A stretch of DNA of 64,000 nucleotides from Procambarus clarkii (GCF_040958095.1 NC_091175.1:17152975-17216974); one strand, 5' to 3'. Positions 34,789-48,452 are shown, numbered from the stretch's first letter. Numbers and translations are program-made. The notes: a model not told the origin generated them from the letters alone.

Positions 34789-35389
34789 GGGTCCACCACG
34801 TCCCCGGGTCCACCACGTCCCCGGGTCTACCACGTCCCCGGGTCCACCACGCCCCCGGGTCCACCACGCCCCCGGGTCCACCACGCCCCCGGGTCCACCA
34901 CGCCCCCGGGTCCACCACGTCCCCGGGTCCACCACGTCCCCGGGTCTACCACGCCCCCGGGTCCACCACGCCCCTGGGTCCACCACGCCCCTGGGTCCAC
35001 AACGCCCCCGGGTCCACCACGTCCCCGGGTCCACCACGCCCTCGGGTCCACCACGCCCCCGGGTCTACCACGCCCCCGGGTCCACCACGCCCCCGGGTCC
35101 ACCACGCCCCCGGGTCCACCACGCCCCCGGGTCCACCACGCCCCCGGGTCCACCACGCCCCCGGGTCCACCACGCCCCCGGGTCCACCACGCCCCCGGGT
35201 CCACCACGCCCCCGGGTTCACCACGCCCCCGGGTCCACCGCGCCCCCGGGTCCACCACGCCCCCGCGTCCACCACGCCCCCGGGTCCACCACGCCCCCGG
35301 GTCCACCACGCCCCCGGGTCCACCACGCCCCCGGGTCCACCACGCCCCCGGGTCCACCACGCCCCCGGGTCCACCACGCCCCTGGGCCT
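34789..35389. repeat. 17-bp minisatellite (CCGGGTCCACCACGCCC)
   Basis: About 35 units of 17 bp with T/C variants. No unit has a stop in any frame, so proline-rich frames on the plus strand and Gly/Trp-rich frames on the minus strand span the array. I regard these as spurious. GC content is far above the surroundings. Confidence 0.95.
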
Positions 35390-35439
35390 CATGCACGTAC
35401 AGGCTCATGTGTATAAAAAATTTCGCGTGTTTATTCCGC

Positions 35440-35700
35440 TTTTGGAACAGACGGCTGAGTGGACACTGCTCGGGATTCGTAGTCATAAGATTCCGATTTC
35501 GATCCCTGGCGAAGGCGGAAACAAAGGGGGCAGAGTTTTTTCACCCTGATGCCCCCTGTTCACCTAGCAGTAAATAGGTACCTGGGAGTTAGCTGCTACG
35601 GGCTGCTTCCTGTGGATGTGTAACAAATAGGAGGCCTGATCGAGGACCGGGCCGCGGGGACGCTAAGCCCCGAAATCATCTCAAGATACCCTCAAGATTG
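35440..35700 (+). mobile_element. tRNA-derived SINE, diverged copy
   Basis: A decayed tRNA-like head (GGCTGAGTGGACA.., GATTTCGATCCCTGG B box) is followed by the shared body: AGAGTTTTTTCACCCTGATG, CTGTTCACCTAGCAGT, AAATAGGTACCTGGGAGTTA, GACCGGGCCGCGGGGAC and CCCGAAATCATCTCAAGATA. Confidence 0.85.
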
Positions 35701-35784
35701 GTTCCCATTCTTCCTAATAGGTCCAGAAGATCATTTGATTGATCATAGTGTTGTTATCTCCTTCTTAGAGGCGCACATAAGGCC

Positions 35785-36045
35785 TCTAGGGGGGCCTCGT
35801 AGCCTGGTGGATAGCGCTCAGGACTCGTAATTCTGTGGCGCGGGTTCGATTCCCGCACGAGGCAGAAACAAATGGGCAAAGTTTCGTTCACCCTGAATGC
35901 CCCTGTTACCTAGCAGTAAATAGGTACCTGGGAGTTAGTCAGCTGTCACGGGCTGTTTCCTGGGGGTGGAGGCCTGGTCGAGGACCGGGCCGCGGGGACA
36001 CTAAAGCCCCGAAATCATCTCAAGATAACCTCAAGATAACCTCTA
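35785..36045 (+). mobile_element. tRNA-derived SINE with well-preserved tRNA head
   Basis: Positions 35794-35864 fold as a tRNA: 7-bp acceptor stem GCCTCGT/ACGAGGC, anticodon stem CAGGA/TTCTG around loop CTCGTAA (anticodon CGT, threonine-like), and T arm GCGGG/CCCGC around TTCGATT. The body is the same as at 35440-35700 (TTCACCCTGAATGCCCCTGTTACCTAGCAGT in two blocks, GTACCTGGGAGTTAG, GACCGGGCCGCGGGGAC) and ends in CTCAAGATAACCTCAAGATAACCTC. The internal polymerase III promoter looks intact. Confidence 0.9.
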
Positions 36046-36394
36046 TGAAATCTATCATTGTTAGCGGAAATTCGAGTTACCTTCAGTTGTAATTGGCTGT
36101 TGAAACGTTTGTGTAATCTGGACCCAACGTTCAAATATGAATGTTTTTCGTCAAATGATGATTTTGATGATCCCTCATATAAGTCTAAATCTAAAGTCTA
36201 AATATTGTCTTCTAAGTCTAAATCTAAATATTGAGTATACAGTAAATAAATATAGATATTACATGTTAGGTTATTATAATGACTTTCTCTTACGTCAATA
36301 ATTTTCTGTAAATTTATGTAAACGAGCTCAATGTACAAACATTTATGAATAAAACATTTTAATTTAAATTATAATTATGTCTTTTATAGCTTGA
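36046..36394. other. No gene recognised; AT-rich spacer
   Basis: AT-rich with short direct repeats of AAGTCTAAATCTAA near 36180-36230. Confidence 0.5.
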
Positions 36395-37293
36395 CTCCTT
36401 GTTATCATATCCCAGCTCCTTGTCCTCATATCCCAGCTCCTTGTCCTCATATCCCAGGTCCTTGTCCTCATATCCCAGCTCCTTGTCCTCATATCCCAGC
36501 TCCTTGTCCTCATATCCCAGCTCCTTGTCCTCATACCACATCTCCTTGTCCTCATATCCCAGCTTCTTGTGTCTCATCCCAGCGCCTTGTCCTCATATCC
36601 CAGCTCCTTGTCCTCACATCCCAGCTCCTTGTCCTCACATCCCAGCTCCTTGTCCTCATATCCCAGCTTCTTGTCCTCATATCCCAGCTCCTTGTTATCA
36701 TATCCCAGCTTCTTGTCCTCATACCACATCTCCTTGTCCTCATATCCCAGCTTCTTGTGTCTCATCCCAGCGCCTTGTCCTCATATCCCAGCTCCTTGTC
36801 CTCACATCCCAGCTCCTTGTCCTCACATCCCAGCTCCTTGTCCTCATATCCCAGCTTCTTGTCCTCATATCCCAGCTCCTTGTTATCATATCCCAGCTTC
36901 TTGTCCTCATATCCCAGCTTCTTGTCCTCATATCCCAGCTTCTTGTCCTCATACCACAGCTCCTCGTCCTCATATCCCAGCTCCTCGTCCTCATATCCCA
37001 GCTCCTTGTCTTCATATCCCAGCTCCTTGGCCTCATATCCCAGCTCCTTGCCCTCATACCACAGTTCCTTGTCCTCATATCCCAGCTCCTTGTCCTCATA
37101 TCCCAGCTCCTTGTCCTCATATCCCAGCTCCTTGTCCTCATATCCCAGCTCCTTGTCCTTATACCACAGTTCCTTGTCTTCATATCCCAGCTCCTTGTCC
37201 TCATATCCCAGCTCCTTGGCCTCATATCCCAGCTCCTTGTCCTCATACCACAGTTCCTTGTCCTCATATCCCAGCTCCTTGTCCTCATATCCC
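36395..37293. repeat. 21-bp minisatellite (ATCCCAGCTCCTTGTCCTCAT), locus 1
   Basis: About 42 units of 21 bp. The block 36556-36760 is partly duplicated (TGTCTCATCCCAGCGCCTTG occurs at 36569 and 36757). Units are open in all plus frames and in two minus frames (one reading Tyr-Glu-Asp-Lys-Glu-Leu-Gly), which explains the long frames of about 180-325 codons. A second array of the same unit lies at 49459-49870. Confidence 0.95.
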
Positions 37294-37339
37294 CCGTGTT
37301 AAGTGCTGGTATATTTGTAAATATGGCTTTAATTCAAAC

Positions 37340-37475
37340 AGGAGTGCCTCCGTCCCATCCCAAATCCTTACCCTGACCCATTGCAATGACGCCCAACCCC
37401 TTGGACGGTCGGGGATTGAACGCCGACCTGCATAAAGCGAGACCGTCGCTCTACCGTCCAGCCCAAGTGGTTGCA
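37340..37475 (-). mobile_element. Rearranged SINE of the GACGGTAGAGCGACGG family
   Basis: The tRNA-like head is on the minus strand (plus-strand GGACGGTCGGGGATTGAACG to CGCTCTACCGTCCAGCCCAA). The body block CCCATCCCAAATCCTTACCC just left of it keeps the plus orientation. In the intact copies (12478, 44290, 54410) head and body share one strand, so this copy carries an internal inversion. Confidence 0.75.
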
Positions 37476-37539
37476 CAGAAGACGATTGCTTACTTGTGTA
37501 AGCGTTCTCTTTCACAGCGGTCATTTTAAACCTTATCCT

Positions 37540-37665
37540 ATGTTACCCCTGGAACACAACCCGCAGTTGATTAGCAACCAGGTGCCCTATTACCACTGGG
37601 TGAACAGGTGCGAATAGTTAAGGATTCGTGCCCAGTCAGTCTTCCACAGCCTAGGGCTCCTATAT
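37540..37665 (-). mobile_element. SINE body fragment, minus strand
   Basis: On the minus strand: GACTGGGCACGAATCC, then CCTGTTCACCCAGTGGTAAT and GGGCACCTGGTTGCTAATCA, resembling the body of the 35.8-kb SINE (CTGTTCACC..AGTAAATAGGTACCTGG). A diverged subfamily. Confidence 0.5.
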
Positions 37666-38150
37666 TAATGAGTATTTTACTATTAATCTCACCCTAAATT
37701 ATGAACACAAAAGATAGATTTACTCACATTAATGAGGATCATTCTCACTTGAAATAGTCGTTTTTAGTAAAATTATATAAATTATATAAATTACTTTATA
37801 CTGCTAGTAATCTTAATATAACTGAAAGAAATCATTTTAAATTTTGTTATTTTCTGCAGTAGTTTTACTGTTGCAATTGTCAATTGTAAGAGTAGTGATT
37901 TAATGTTGAGAAGGACGCGCCGTAGTTGCCAGATGAGTGCTTGCTTGCCAGGCGTGGTGCGAGGTGTTACTGGGTCAGTCACAAGGGGGTGACGGCGGTG
38001 CGTATCTGGCAACATCTGCTCACACATCCCTCCCACTCTCAGGAAATTCCGAGGGTTGGGATTGTTTGTCCTGCTGTTCCTGGGGAAATTTGCCCGTGTT
38101 CCAGTGTTGAGTGTTCCGTTGTGAAGGAAATGCTGGAATATAAGACTGGC

Positions 38151-38152
<2 letters not shown>
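37666..38152. other. No gene recognised
   Basis: AT-rich then mixed sequence. No conserved coding region. Confidence 0.5.

Positions 38153-38234
<82 letters not shown>
38153..38234. repeat. (GT)n microsatellite
   Basis: About 41 GT dinucleotides. Unlike the other GT tracts, no LINE end is visible at either edge. Confidence 0.95.
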
Positions 38235-38236
<2 letters not shown>

Positions 38237-38489
38237 ACACGTGTATCTCCCTAAATATGCAGGTACACGAAAGCACACACACGTATAAAGCGACAATCTG
38301 TCACAACCTCTTAAGCTTTTTAATACTCTAATTGAAAATAAACAAGAAACTACCATCGCTCAAAAGAGTCCGCTAATTGGCCTAGACCATTAATGGCTTG
38401 TGACGTCACCAATTCCCAAGTGTACCACCACCCGCTCAAGAATCAATTACGTCTAAGATACAAAGGAGACTCTTGTGGACTCTGGAGCA

Positions 38490-38705
38490 AACAGGCCCAA
38501 CCACTTGCACCGATCGTTACACCCACAGCCTCGTTTGCTTACAGGTCTGTGTTCAATCCCCGATGCCTCCTTCCTATCCGTACTCATTTTCCTCCCATTC
38601 CTTCCAAGCGTTCCAGAGTTAAACTGGCTTTGTGTATATTCTGATAATTAGCCAAGTACTTAGTCTTTCTCATATTCCTTCCAAGTGCTATATATAGTAC
38701 TCCCG
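38490..38705 (+). mobile_element. Decayed SINE of the GACGGTAGAGCGACGG family
   Basis: CCCAACCACTTG, GTGTTCAATCCCCGATGCC (B-box-like) and CCTTCCAAGTGCTATATATAGT correspond to parts of the copies at 12478 and 54410. Strongly diverged. Confidence 0.5.
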
Positions 38706-39487
38706 CTCTTCAATATCTTAATTTGAACGTTGTTTCTATGTCTACTGCGTCAATATCTATTTTGTGTCGTTATCATGTCTACCTTCTTCCTTCAGTGCAA
38801 TCAGGTCCAGTTCCCTCATTCTTTTTTTCATAGCTCAGTCCCCTTAGCACAGGAGCCAGCCTCCTTGCATATTTTTCGACCCTTTCTAGCTTTGTTTTGT
38901 GTTTAAGTAGGGGTTCCATGCTGGGACAGCATACTCAATAATAAGACTCACAATGAATGTATACAGCGCTCAGGAAAGGATCTTTGTCCAGGTTGCTGCA
39001 GGATAACGGGACGTTGCCAGCATGACATATGCTGCCCTCGTTATCCTGCTGATGTGAGCCTCTGGTGTTAGACCTCCAGTTATCTCCATTCCTAAGTCTC
39101 TCTTTCTCACAAGTTGGAAGTTTCCTTCTCGTCATCACATATTGTGTTTGAGGTTTTATTGTTCCAATTCCTATTTGTTAACCTTCCATTTGTTAGGTTA
39201 AAATCAAGTAGCTATATCTCAGACCATTTCTGGAGACTTTATCGTGTCATGAACTGCTGTCCTCCTCGGCTCTGATTCGCCTCATTACCTTAGCCTCGTA
39301 AACAAGCATTTGATAGCAATGAGCTTATTACCTCTTTTATTTGATCGTTTACGTATATTAGAAATAGGGTGGGCCCTATTACCACCCCTTAAAGTACTCC
39401 AATCGTTACCCTTTTCCAGTGTGATTCCTCTTACAATAGCTCTTTGCCCTCTTCCTGAAAGGTACTCTTTTTGCCTACTTTAGTACT

Positions 39488-40301
39488 GTTGACCAAACCA
39501 CAGTAGAAAGTGAAGGGACGACAATGATTCGGTCCCTTAACTTTCGATAGTGTCGATTCACAATCGACTTGAGAATGGTCCAGGACGGACCGAAACGTCG
39601 TCGTCCCAACAGATGTTGTCACAGCTCGTATAAGACTTGGCTACAAGTATCTCTGGCAGTTCGGCTTGTATAGGGATCTAGATGAAGTAAAGTGTAAAGT
39701 GTGTGGACAAAGACAGGGACACACACTCGAACACTATATCTTGGATTGTAGTAAAATTGAGCCTTTTAGAGATAAATCTAAGCTCACTCTGTATGATATG
39801 GCAACCTATCTTATTACCATGGATAAATTACCTGAAATCCTTGCACTGTACCCACGTTTTGCTTCCAGTAGATGAACGACATATGAGATTCAGAAACAAG
39901 TAGTGTTTTGTGAGGAATAATAATAAACAGAAGCTCCCCTATGACTCTGTAATATCCCCATTGGCCAAACTATTATGTATTAGCGATAAGAACTACCATT
40001 AATGTATGATGACTTACTGTAAATATGTAGCTCTTGTAATAGCACTTTCTCTGAAACTAGCTGACATTGCAACTATAAGGTGTGAAGGATAGATGAAAGT
40101 GTTCATGTAATAATCTAAGATGAGGTCTGATAAAGACCTTTTGTGCCCTCTGTAATGCTTTTGCGCTACCGCTCACAGGATGAGTATGGGGTGCACAACA
40201 AACTAGCCGCCTTCAGCGGCAATAATCAATCGTCGTCCCTTCACTTTCTAGTGTGTGGTTTGGTCAACATATTTCAGTCACGTCATTGTGACTCGTCTGC
40301 A
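39488..40301 (+). mobile_element. Inserted LINE-like element with inverted ends
   Basis: The insertion into the old LINE is flanked by TACTTTAGTACT (39476-39487) and TACTTCAGTACT (40302-40313), a 12-bp target duplication with one difference. The left end begins GTTGACCAAACCACAG and AAGTGAAGGGACGAC. The right end contains the inverted copy GTCGTCCCTTCACTTTC..GGTTTGGTCAAC and then a further TATTTCAGTCACG..TTGTGACTCGTCTGC. It carries a short coding remnant (39606-39875). Confidence 0.75.
39606..39875 (+). pseudogene. C-terminal zinc-finger end of a non-LTR retrotransposon protein
   Basis: About 89 codons end at a TGA (39873-39875). The product has TARIRLGYKYLW, then a CX2CX9HX4C cluster (CKVC, then HYILDC), then DKLPEILALYPRF. 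This arrangement is like the cysteine/histidine module found after the RNase H or RT region of many LINE proteins (VTSRIRLG.. CxxC..HxxxxC). It lies just after an ACCGAAACGTCGTCGTCCC block, so only the 3' end of the parent element was copied. Confidence 0.65.
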
Positions 40302-40474
40302 TACTTCAGTACTCTTCCCACTACACCAGCCTGTTTTCCTAATTTGTCAAAAGCTTTCTGGCAATCCAGGAAAATGCAGTGTGCCCAGCGGGTTCTAGCT
40401 CGATTGTTGTTATCTTAGTCGAAGAACAAATTAGTCAAGCCAGCTTTTTTCTTTTTCCGAATTCATGCTGATGC

Positions 40475-40656
40475 AGACGAGGAGTCACAATAACGTGGCT
40501 GAAATATGTTGACCAAACCACACACTAGAAAGTGAAGGGACGACGACGTTTCGGTCCGTCCTGGACCATTCTCAAGTCGACACATCCTTGAAAATGGTCC
40601 AGGACGAACCGAAACGTCGTCGTCCCTTCACTTTCTAGTGTGTGGTTTGGTCAACA
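40475..40656. mobile_element. 182-bp foldback insertion with 12-bp target duplication
   Basis: Flanked by perfect direct repeats TCATGCTGATGC (40463-40474 and 40657-40668), with LINE sequence resuming on each side. Inside, TGTTGACCAAACCACACACT..GACGACGACGTTTCGGTCC is followed by its reverse complement ending GGTTTGGTCAACA. The left side has 23 extra bases (AGACGAGGAGTCACAATAACG) that are the reverse of the 3' terminus of the 39488-40301 element. Confidence 0.85.
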
Positions 40657-40850
40657 TCATGCTGATGCTTGGAAATATAATTTTTGTGTTCTAAATGTTC
40701 TAAGAACCATCTTGTAATAAATAGTTTCTTAATTAACATCTTGAAGGGAGCATTTGTTAGCCACACAGTTCAGTAGTTCAACAACTAACATCTTCCTTTC
40801 TTGTATATAGATATATATAAGAGGGGCAGCTCTGTTTTTATGTTAAAAAA

Positions 40851-43323
<2,473 letters not shown>

Positions 43324-43361
43324 ATATATGTCTACAGGAAAGACTGCTACCAAAATATACT

Positions 43362-44018
<657 letters not shown>

Positions 44019-44019
44019 A

Positions 44020-44021
<2 letters not shown>

Positions 44022-44075
<54 letters not shown>

Positions 44076-44076
44076 G

Positions 44077-44171
<95 letters not shown>
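44022..44171. repeat. (AT)n microsatellite with GT interruptions
   Basis: About 75 AT dinucleotides with TGTA interruptions in the left half. Confidence 0.95.
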
Positions 44172-44174
<3 letters not shown>

Positions 44175-44289
44175 ACCTTTCACACTTTCGAAATGTCAGG
44201 AAAATTTATAGTGAGGATTTGATGACTATAGCAAGCGGTAAGCACAATTCTGCAGCTGGCTCTGTTTAGTATCAATAGAGCCTTTCACC

Positions 44290-44465
44290 CGTCCACTCAC
44301 TTGGGCTGGACGGTAGAGTGACGGTCTCGCTTCATACAGGTTGGCGTTCAATCAATGCCCGTCCACCAAGTGGTTGGGCACCGTTCATTTTTACCCCCCC
44401 CCCCCCGTTCCATCCCAAATCCTTATCCTGATCCCTTCCCAGTGCTATATAGTCGTAATGGCTTG
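44290..44465 (+). mobile_element. tRNA-derived SINE (GACGGTAGAGCGACGG family), copy 2
   Basis: CACTTGGGCTGGACGGTAGA, GTGACGGTCTCGC, GGCGTTCAATCAATGCCCGTC, a poly-C stretch (44395-44406), CCATCCCAAATCCTTATCC and CAGTGCTATATAGTCGTAAT, in the same order as at 12478 and 54410. Confidence 0.82.
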
Positions 44466-44676
44466 GTTAGCTTTACCTTGATAATTCCTGTGTATCCTGT
44501 GTATCCATTCCTCTTTCTTGTATGTATATGTTGTGATTCTCCTCTGTTCTGTGCTCCCTGTATTTCTTCCAAGCTCTTTTACTTCTCCTTCTTTGCCTCT
44601 GAGCGTCGCCTCTTAAACTATTGGCAATTTATTTTCCATTGCATCCTTTATCTTCAGAAAATATATATTCTTAAAG

Positions 44677-44697
44677 TGTGTGTGTGTGTGTGTGTGT

Positions 44698-44775
<78 letters not shown>

Positions 44776-44848
44776 TTGTGTGTGTTTGTGTGAATGTGTG
44801 TGTGTGTGTGTTTGTGTGAATGTGTGTGTGTGTGTGTGTGTGTGTGTA
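44677..44848. repeat. (GT)n microsatellite, left of a LINE tail
   Basis: About 85 GT dinucleotides with TTTG and GAAT interruptions. Confidence 0.95.
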
Positions 44849-44943
44849 CTCGCCTATATATACTCACCTATTTGTGTCTGCAGGATCGAGCATTGGCTCT
44901 TCGATCCCGCCTTTCGAGCATCGGATGCTTACAGCAATGACTC

Positions 44944-44944
<1 letters not shown>
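44846..44944 (-). mobile_element. 99-bp LINE 3' end inside a GT repeat
   Basis: The minus strand matches the 3' end of copies C and D: GGAGTCATTGCTGTAAGC, GCTCGAAAGGCGGGAT, CAATGCTCGATCCTGCA and the GGTGAGTA motif. GT repeats lie directly on both sides (to 44848 and from 44946), so a very short LINE copy is nested in one microsatellite. Confidence 0.9.

Positions 44945-44945
<1 letters not shown>

Positions 44946-45014
<69 letters not shown>
44946..45014. repeat. (GT)n microsatellite, right of a LINE tail
   Basis: About 34 uninterrupted GT dinucleotides. Confidence 0.95.
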
Positions 45015-45016
<2 letters not shown>

Positions 45017-45804
45017 AAACGTATTGAGAGAACCGCAATCCTTCCCAATGACTCGCATCTTTCATATGGCGTCAGTCTTTTATTTTTTTTATTACTCTTT
45101 TTTTTCCATCCTCAGTGGGTTTTTTGTGTTCGGTTCCTCATCGGTGTGAAATTTATAAACTGACACAAAGGTAAACAAAGACGCATGTTATTGTTTACAG
45201 TTGTTTTGCTTCATTGGTTTGTGGGTTTATCAAGCAACTTCTTCTTATTCTTTCTTGATGCATTGTTTGTTCCGTTTTTAACTTTTTAAAATTATTTTTT
45301 TGCTTTGATTTTTTTGTTTTGGGTTATGCCACTGGTCTTCGGAGGGAACTATCTCTGTTTATCTCGGGGATATTTATTTCATTCTGTCTGTCTGTCTGTC
45401 TGTCTGTCTACATCTTTTTCCTGTCTGTTTCCTCCTTCTTTACATCTTTTTCCTGTCTGTTTCCTCCTTCTTTACTTCTTCCCGTCTTCTTTGCCTTTGT
45501 TTTCTGTCTGTCTATTTTTTTAAACTAAGACTAGGATTAATAAGGGATGTCTAATGACATACCTAGTGAAACTGCAAGCAAGAGCGGTTAACTCTCTCTT
45601 TCTCTGTCTCCTTCCCTCTCTGTCTGTCTGTCTCTCACTCCCAGTTATTTCTGCTGTTGGAGTGCCTCCCTGCTGACAGGGAGAGCCAGATGGGCCGTGA
45701 CTTGCACTCATGCTGACACTACGAGGCAAGTGTGTCAGCCTGAGGCTCTCACATGATATTGTGTGTCGCTCCCACCTCCAACCCGTTCTCTGCCCAGATT
45801 GAGG

Positions 45805-45808
<4 letters not shown>
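45015..45808. other. No gene recognised; (CTGT)n at 45385-45408
   Basis: T-rich DNA with a CTGT run and a 36-bp direct repeat of TACATCTTTTTCCTGTCTGT near 45409-45470. No conserved exon. Confidence 0.5.

Positions 45809-45867
<59 letters not shown>
45809..45867. repeat. (AG)n microsatellite
   Basis: About 29 AG dinucleotides. Confidence 0.95.
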
Positions 45868-45870
<3 letters not shown>

Positions 45871-46268
45871 AAAACGAAGGACTGAGGGTAAAATTGACAT
45901 AAGCTATTTGACCTCTTTAAGTAAACGGCATATTGCACCATATTTGCCCAAATCTCTAACCCTGTTGATGGAGGACAGAGTACAATGCATAACTCCTGGT
46001 TAGCACTGAATAGATGTATTGACACGACAGAAACGAAAGCTGAAGGTCCAAGCTGTCGTCGTGAACTGAGTTTACCGTTATCTGTTTACCGTTATCAGAG
46101 ACATACCAGCGGCTCTTACTGCTAACATTCTACAAGCAAAGCTTCTTCAAAATATTGCTTACTTTGATTTAAAATGAGATTGGAAACTTCCATAAGCCAG
46201 GAATAAGTCACAATAACTCGGGCTGAAAATAAATAACCAAAACTCTAACTATAAGAAGGATTTTTTTA
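45868..46268. other. No gene recognised
   Basis: AAGTCACAATAACTCGGGCTGAAA near 46206-46229 resembles the reverse of the 3' terminus of the 39488-40301 element, so a short fragment of that family may lie here. Confidence 0.5.
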
Positions 46269-46510
46269 TTATTATTATTTTCTACCACAGACGTGGCCAG
46301 ACATTTACAATGCTAACCAGCATATATACATTTTCTTCTGTCCTCCATGGGCAGGGTGAGAGATCTGTTAAACATATAGTTCAGTGATTTATTGAACAAT
46401 CAACCACAGAAGGTGATTGTTGTGCTTTTAAAATGCTAAGCTAACCTACATTCGTAAATACATAGATACGGAGATTTACGTATGCCTTACATAAAGTGTT
46501 CGATGTGTCT
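46269..46510. repeat. Dispersed repeat, copy 1 (pairs with 56298-56510)
   Basis: Shared blocks in the same order: TACCACAGACGTGGCCA, ATACATTTTCTTCTG, TTATTGAACAATCAACC, GTGCTTTTAAAATGCTAA and TAACCTACAT. Roughly three quarters of positions agree by eye. Nature unknown, non-coding. Confidence 0.8.
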
Positions 46511-47580
<1,070 letters not shown>

Positions 47581-47593
47581 TACTAAAAAGGAC

Positions 47594-47673
47594 ACAGTCG
47601 ACTTGAGAATGGTCCAGGACGGACCGAAACGTCGTCGTCCCTTCACTTTCTAGTGTGTGTGGTTTGGTCAACA
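47594..47673 (+). mobile_element. 80-bp insertion of the GGTTTGGTCAACA family with 13-bp target duplication
   Basis: Perfect direct repeats TACTAAAAAGGAC flank it (47581-47593 and 47674-47686). Inside, CGACTTGAGAATGGTCCAGG, ACCGAAACGTCGTCGTCCC and TTCACTTTCTAGTGTGTG run to the terminus GGTTTGGTCAACA. It equals one arm of the foldback at 40475-40656. Confidence 0.88.
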
Positions 47674-47686
47674 TACTAAAAAGGAC

Positions 47687-48370
47687 TTTTTTTTTAGGCT
47701 GTTTTTTCGAAATATGTAAACAAAATATACTTCATTAATTAACAAAACCTGAAGTAAAGAGGGCATTAGGACACAAATTTAATTCTAATAAAAAAGTAGA
47801 TAAATATTATGAATCGTTTTTCGATTAACTTTTTTCAGGTAGTTTAAGGTTTAAAAAGGTTTATAATGATGTTATTGACGGTACACTGACGACGATTGGA
47901 CAGAAGGGGGGGGGGGGGCAGGATTCCTGTGACAGGCTCCTGTTTGGAGAAACGCGTCTAAAACCTGTACATGGATAGATATTATGACGTCACAATATCT
48001 AAAGTTATACTAACCAATTGAGGCCTATCCACAGAGAACGTCAAAATCACGGTGATTTAATTTGTACAAATACGTCGCATTTTTTTGTAACGAGGACACA
48101 GTGAGGGGGGGGGGGGTATTGGACCACACCACCCCCGGAGGAAAGAACAAATAGCGACAACATGGTCACGACATTAAAGATTTTTGAAACTTGGAACAAA
48201 GTAAAGATCGTAAATAAATTGACCGTACGAGATGAGGCAGTTGTCAAATGATAACATACACATTTGTATTTAGTTATGATGAGAAAAACTAGTCAAAATG
48301 AGCCATTAACTTAAACTACTCTCGAATGTCGAGCCTCAAAGGGAAGCCACTCATCCCTGCTAGCACACTG
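47687..48370. other. No gene recognised; G-runs at 47909 and 48108
   Basis: AT-rich DNA with two poly-G runs of about 10. No coding signal. Confidence 0.5.
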
Positions 48371-48452
48371 TGGTGAGTACATTGGGGTGAGTACCACAAT
48401 ACCTCTGGTGAGTACCACAATACCTCTGGTGAGTACCACAATACCTCTGGTG
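48371..48452. repeat. 21-bp tandem repeat (GTGAGTACCACAATACCTCTG)
   Basis: About four units. Each starts GGTGAGTACCACA, like the 3'-terminal motif of the LINEs here. The sequence just left (CCTGCTAGCACACTGTGGTGAGTA) resembles a LINE 3' end, so this may be an expanded LINE tail. Confidence 0.8.

Larger units (their letters stand above)
38745..40785 (-). pseudogene. Old CR1/L2-like LINE remnant, split by two insertions
   Basis: On the minus strand the three pieces (38745-39487, 40302-40474 and 40669-40785) line up with the reverse transcriptase to C-terminal region of copy B: the plus-strand image of LEYAVPAWNP (near 38925), the FVNDQIK/GP block (39340-39400), the AFWQ block (40345-40370) and the first RT block (40740-40785). 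Frames are heavily broken. The insertions at 39488-40301 and 40475-40656 interrupt it. Confidence 0.75.

Noticed and set aside
34565-35577. Collagen-like Gly-Pro-Pro frames on both strands
   Set aside because: They follow the 17-bp GC-rich minisatellite. The Gly spacing is set by the repeat and is not a true Gly-X-Y pattern.
35794-35864. Functional tRNA-Thr gene
   Set aside because: The tRNA-like part is fused to a SINE body found at other loci without a terminator after the acceptor stem, so it is a SINE head.
36391-37435. Frames of about 290-325 codons on the plus strand and an EDKELG repeat frame on the minus strand
   Set aside because: The 21-bp unit is stop-free in all plus frames and in two minus frames. 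Kept only as a question in the findings.
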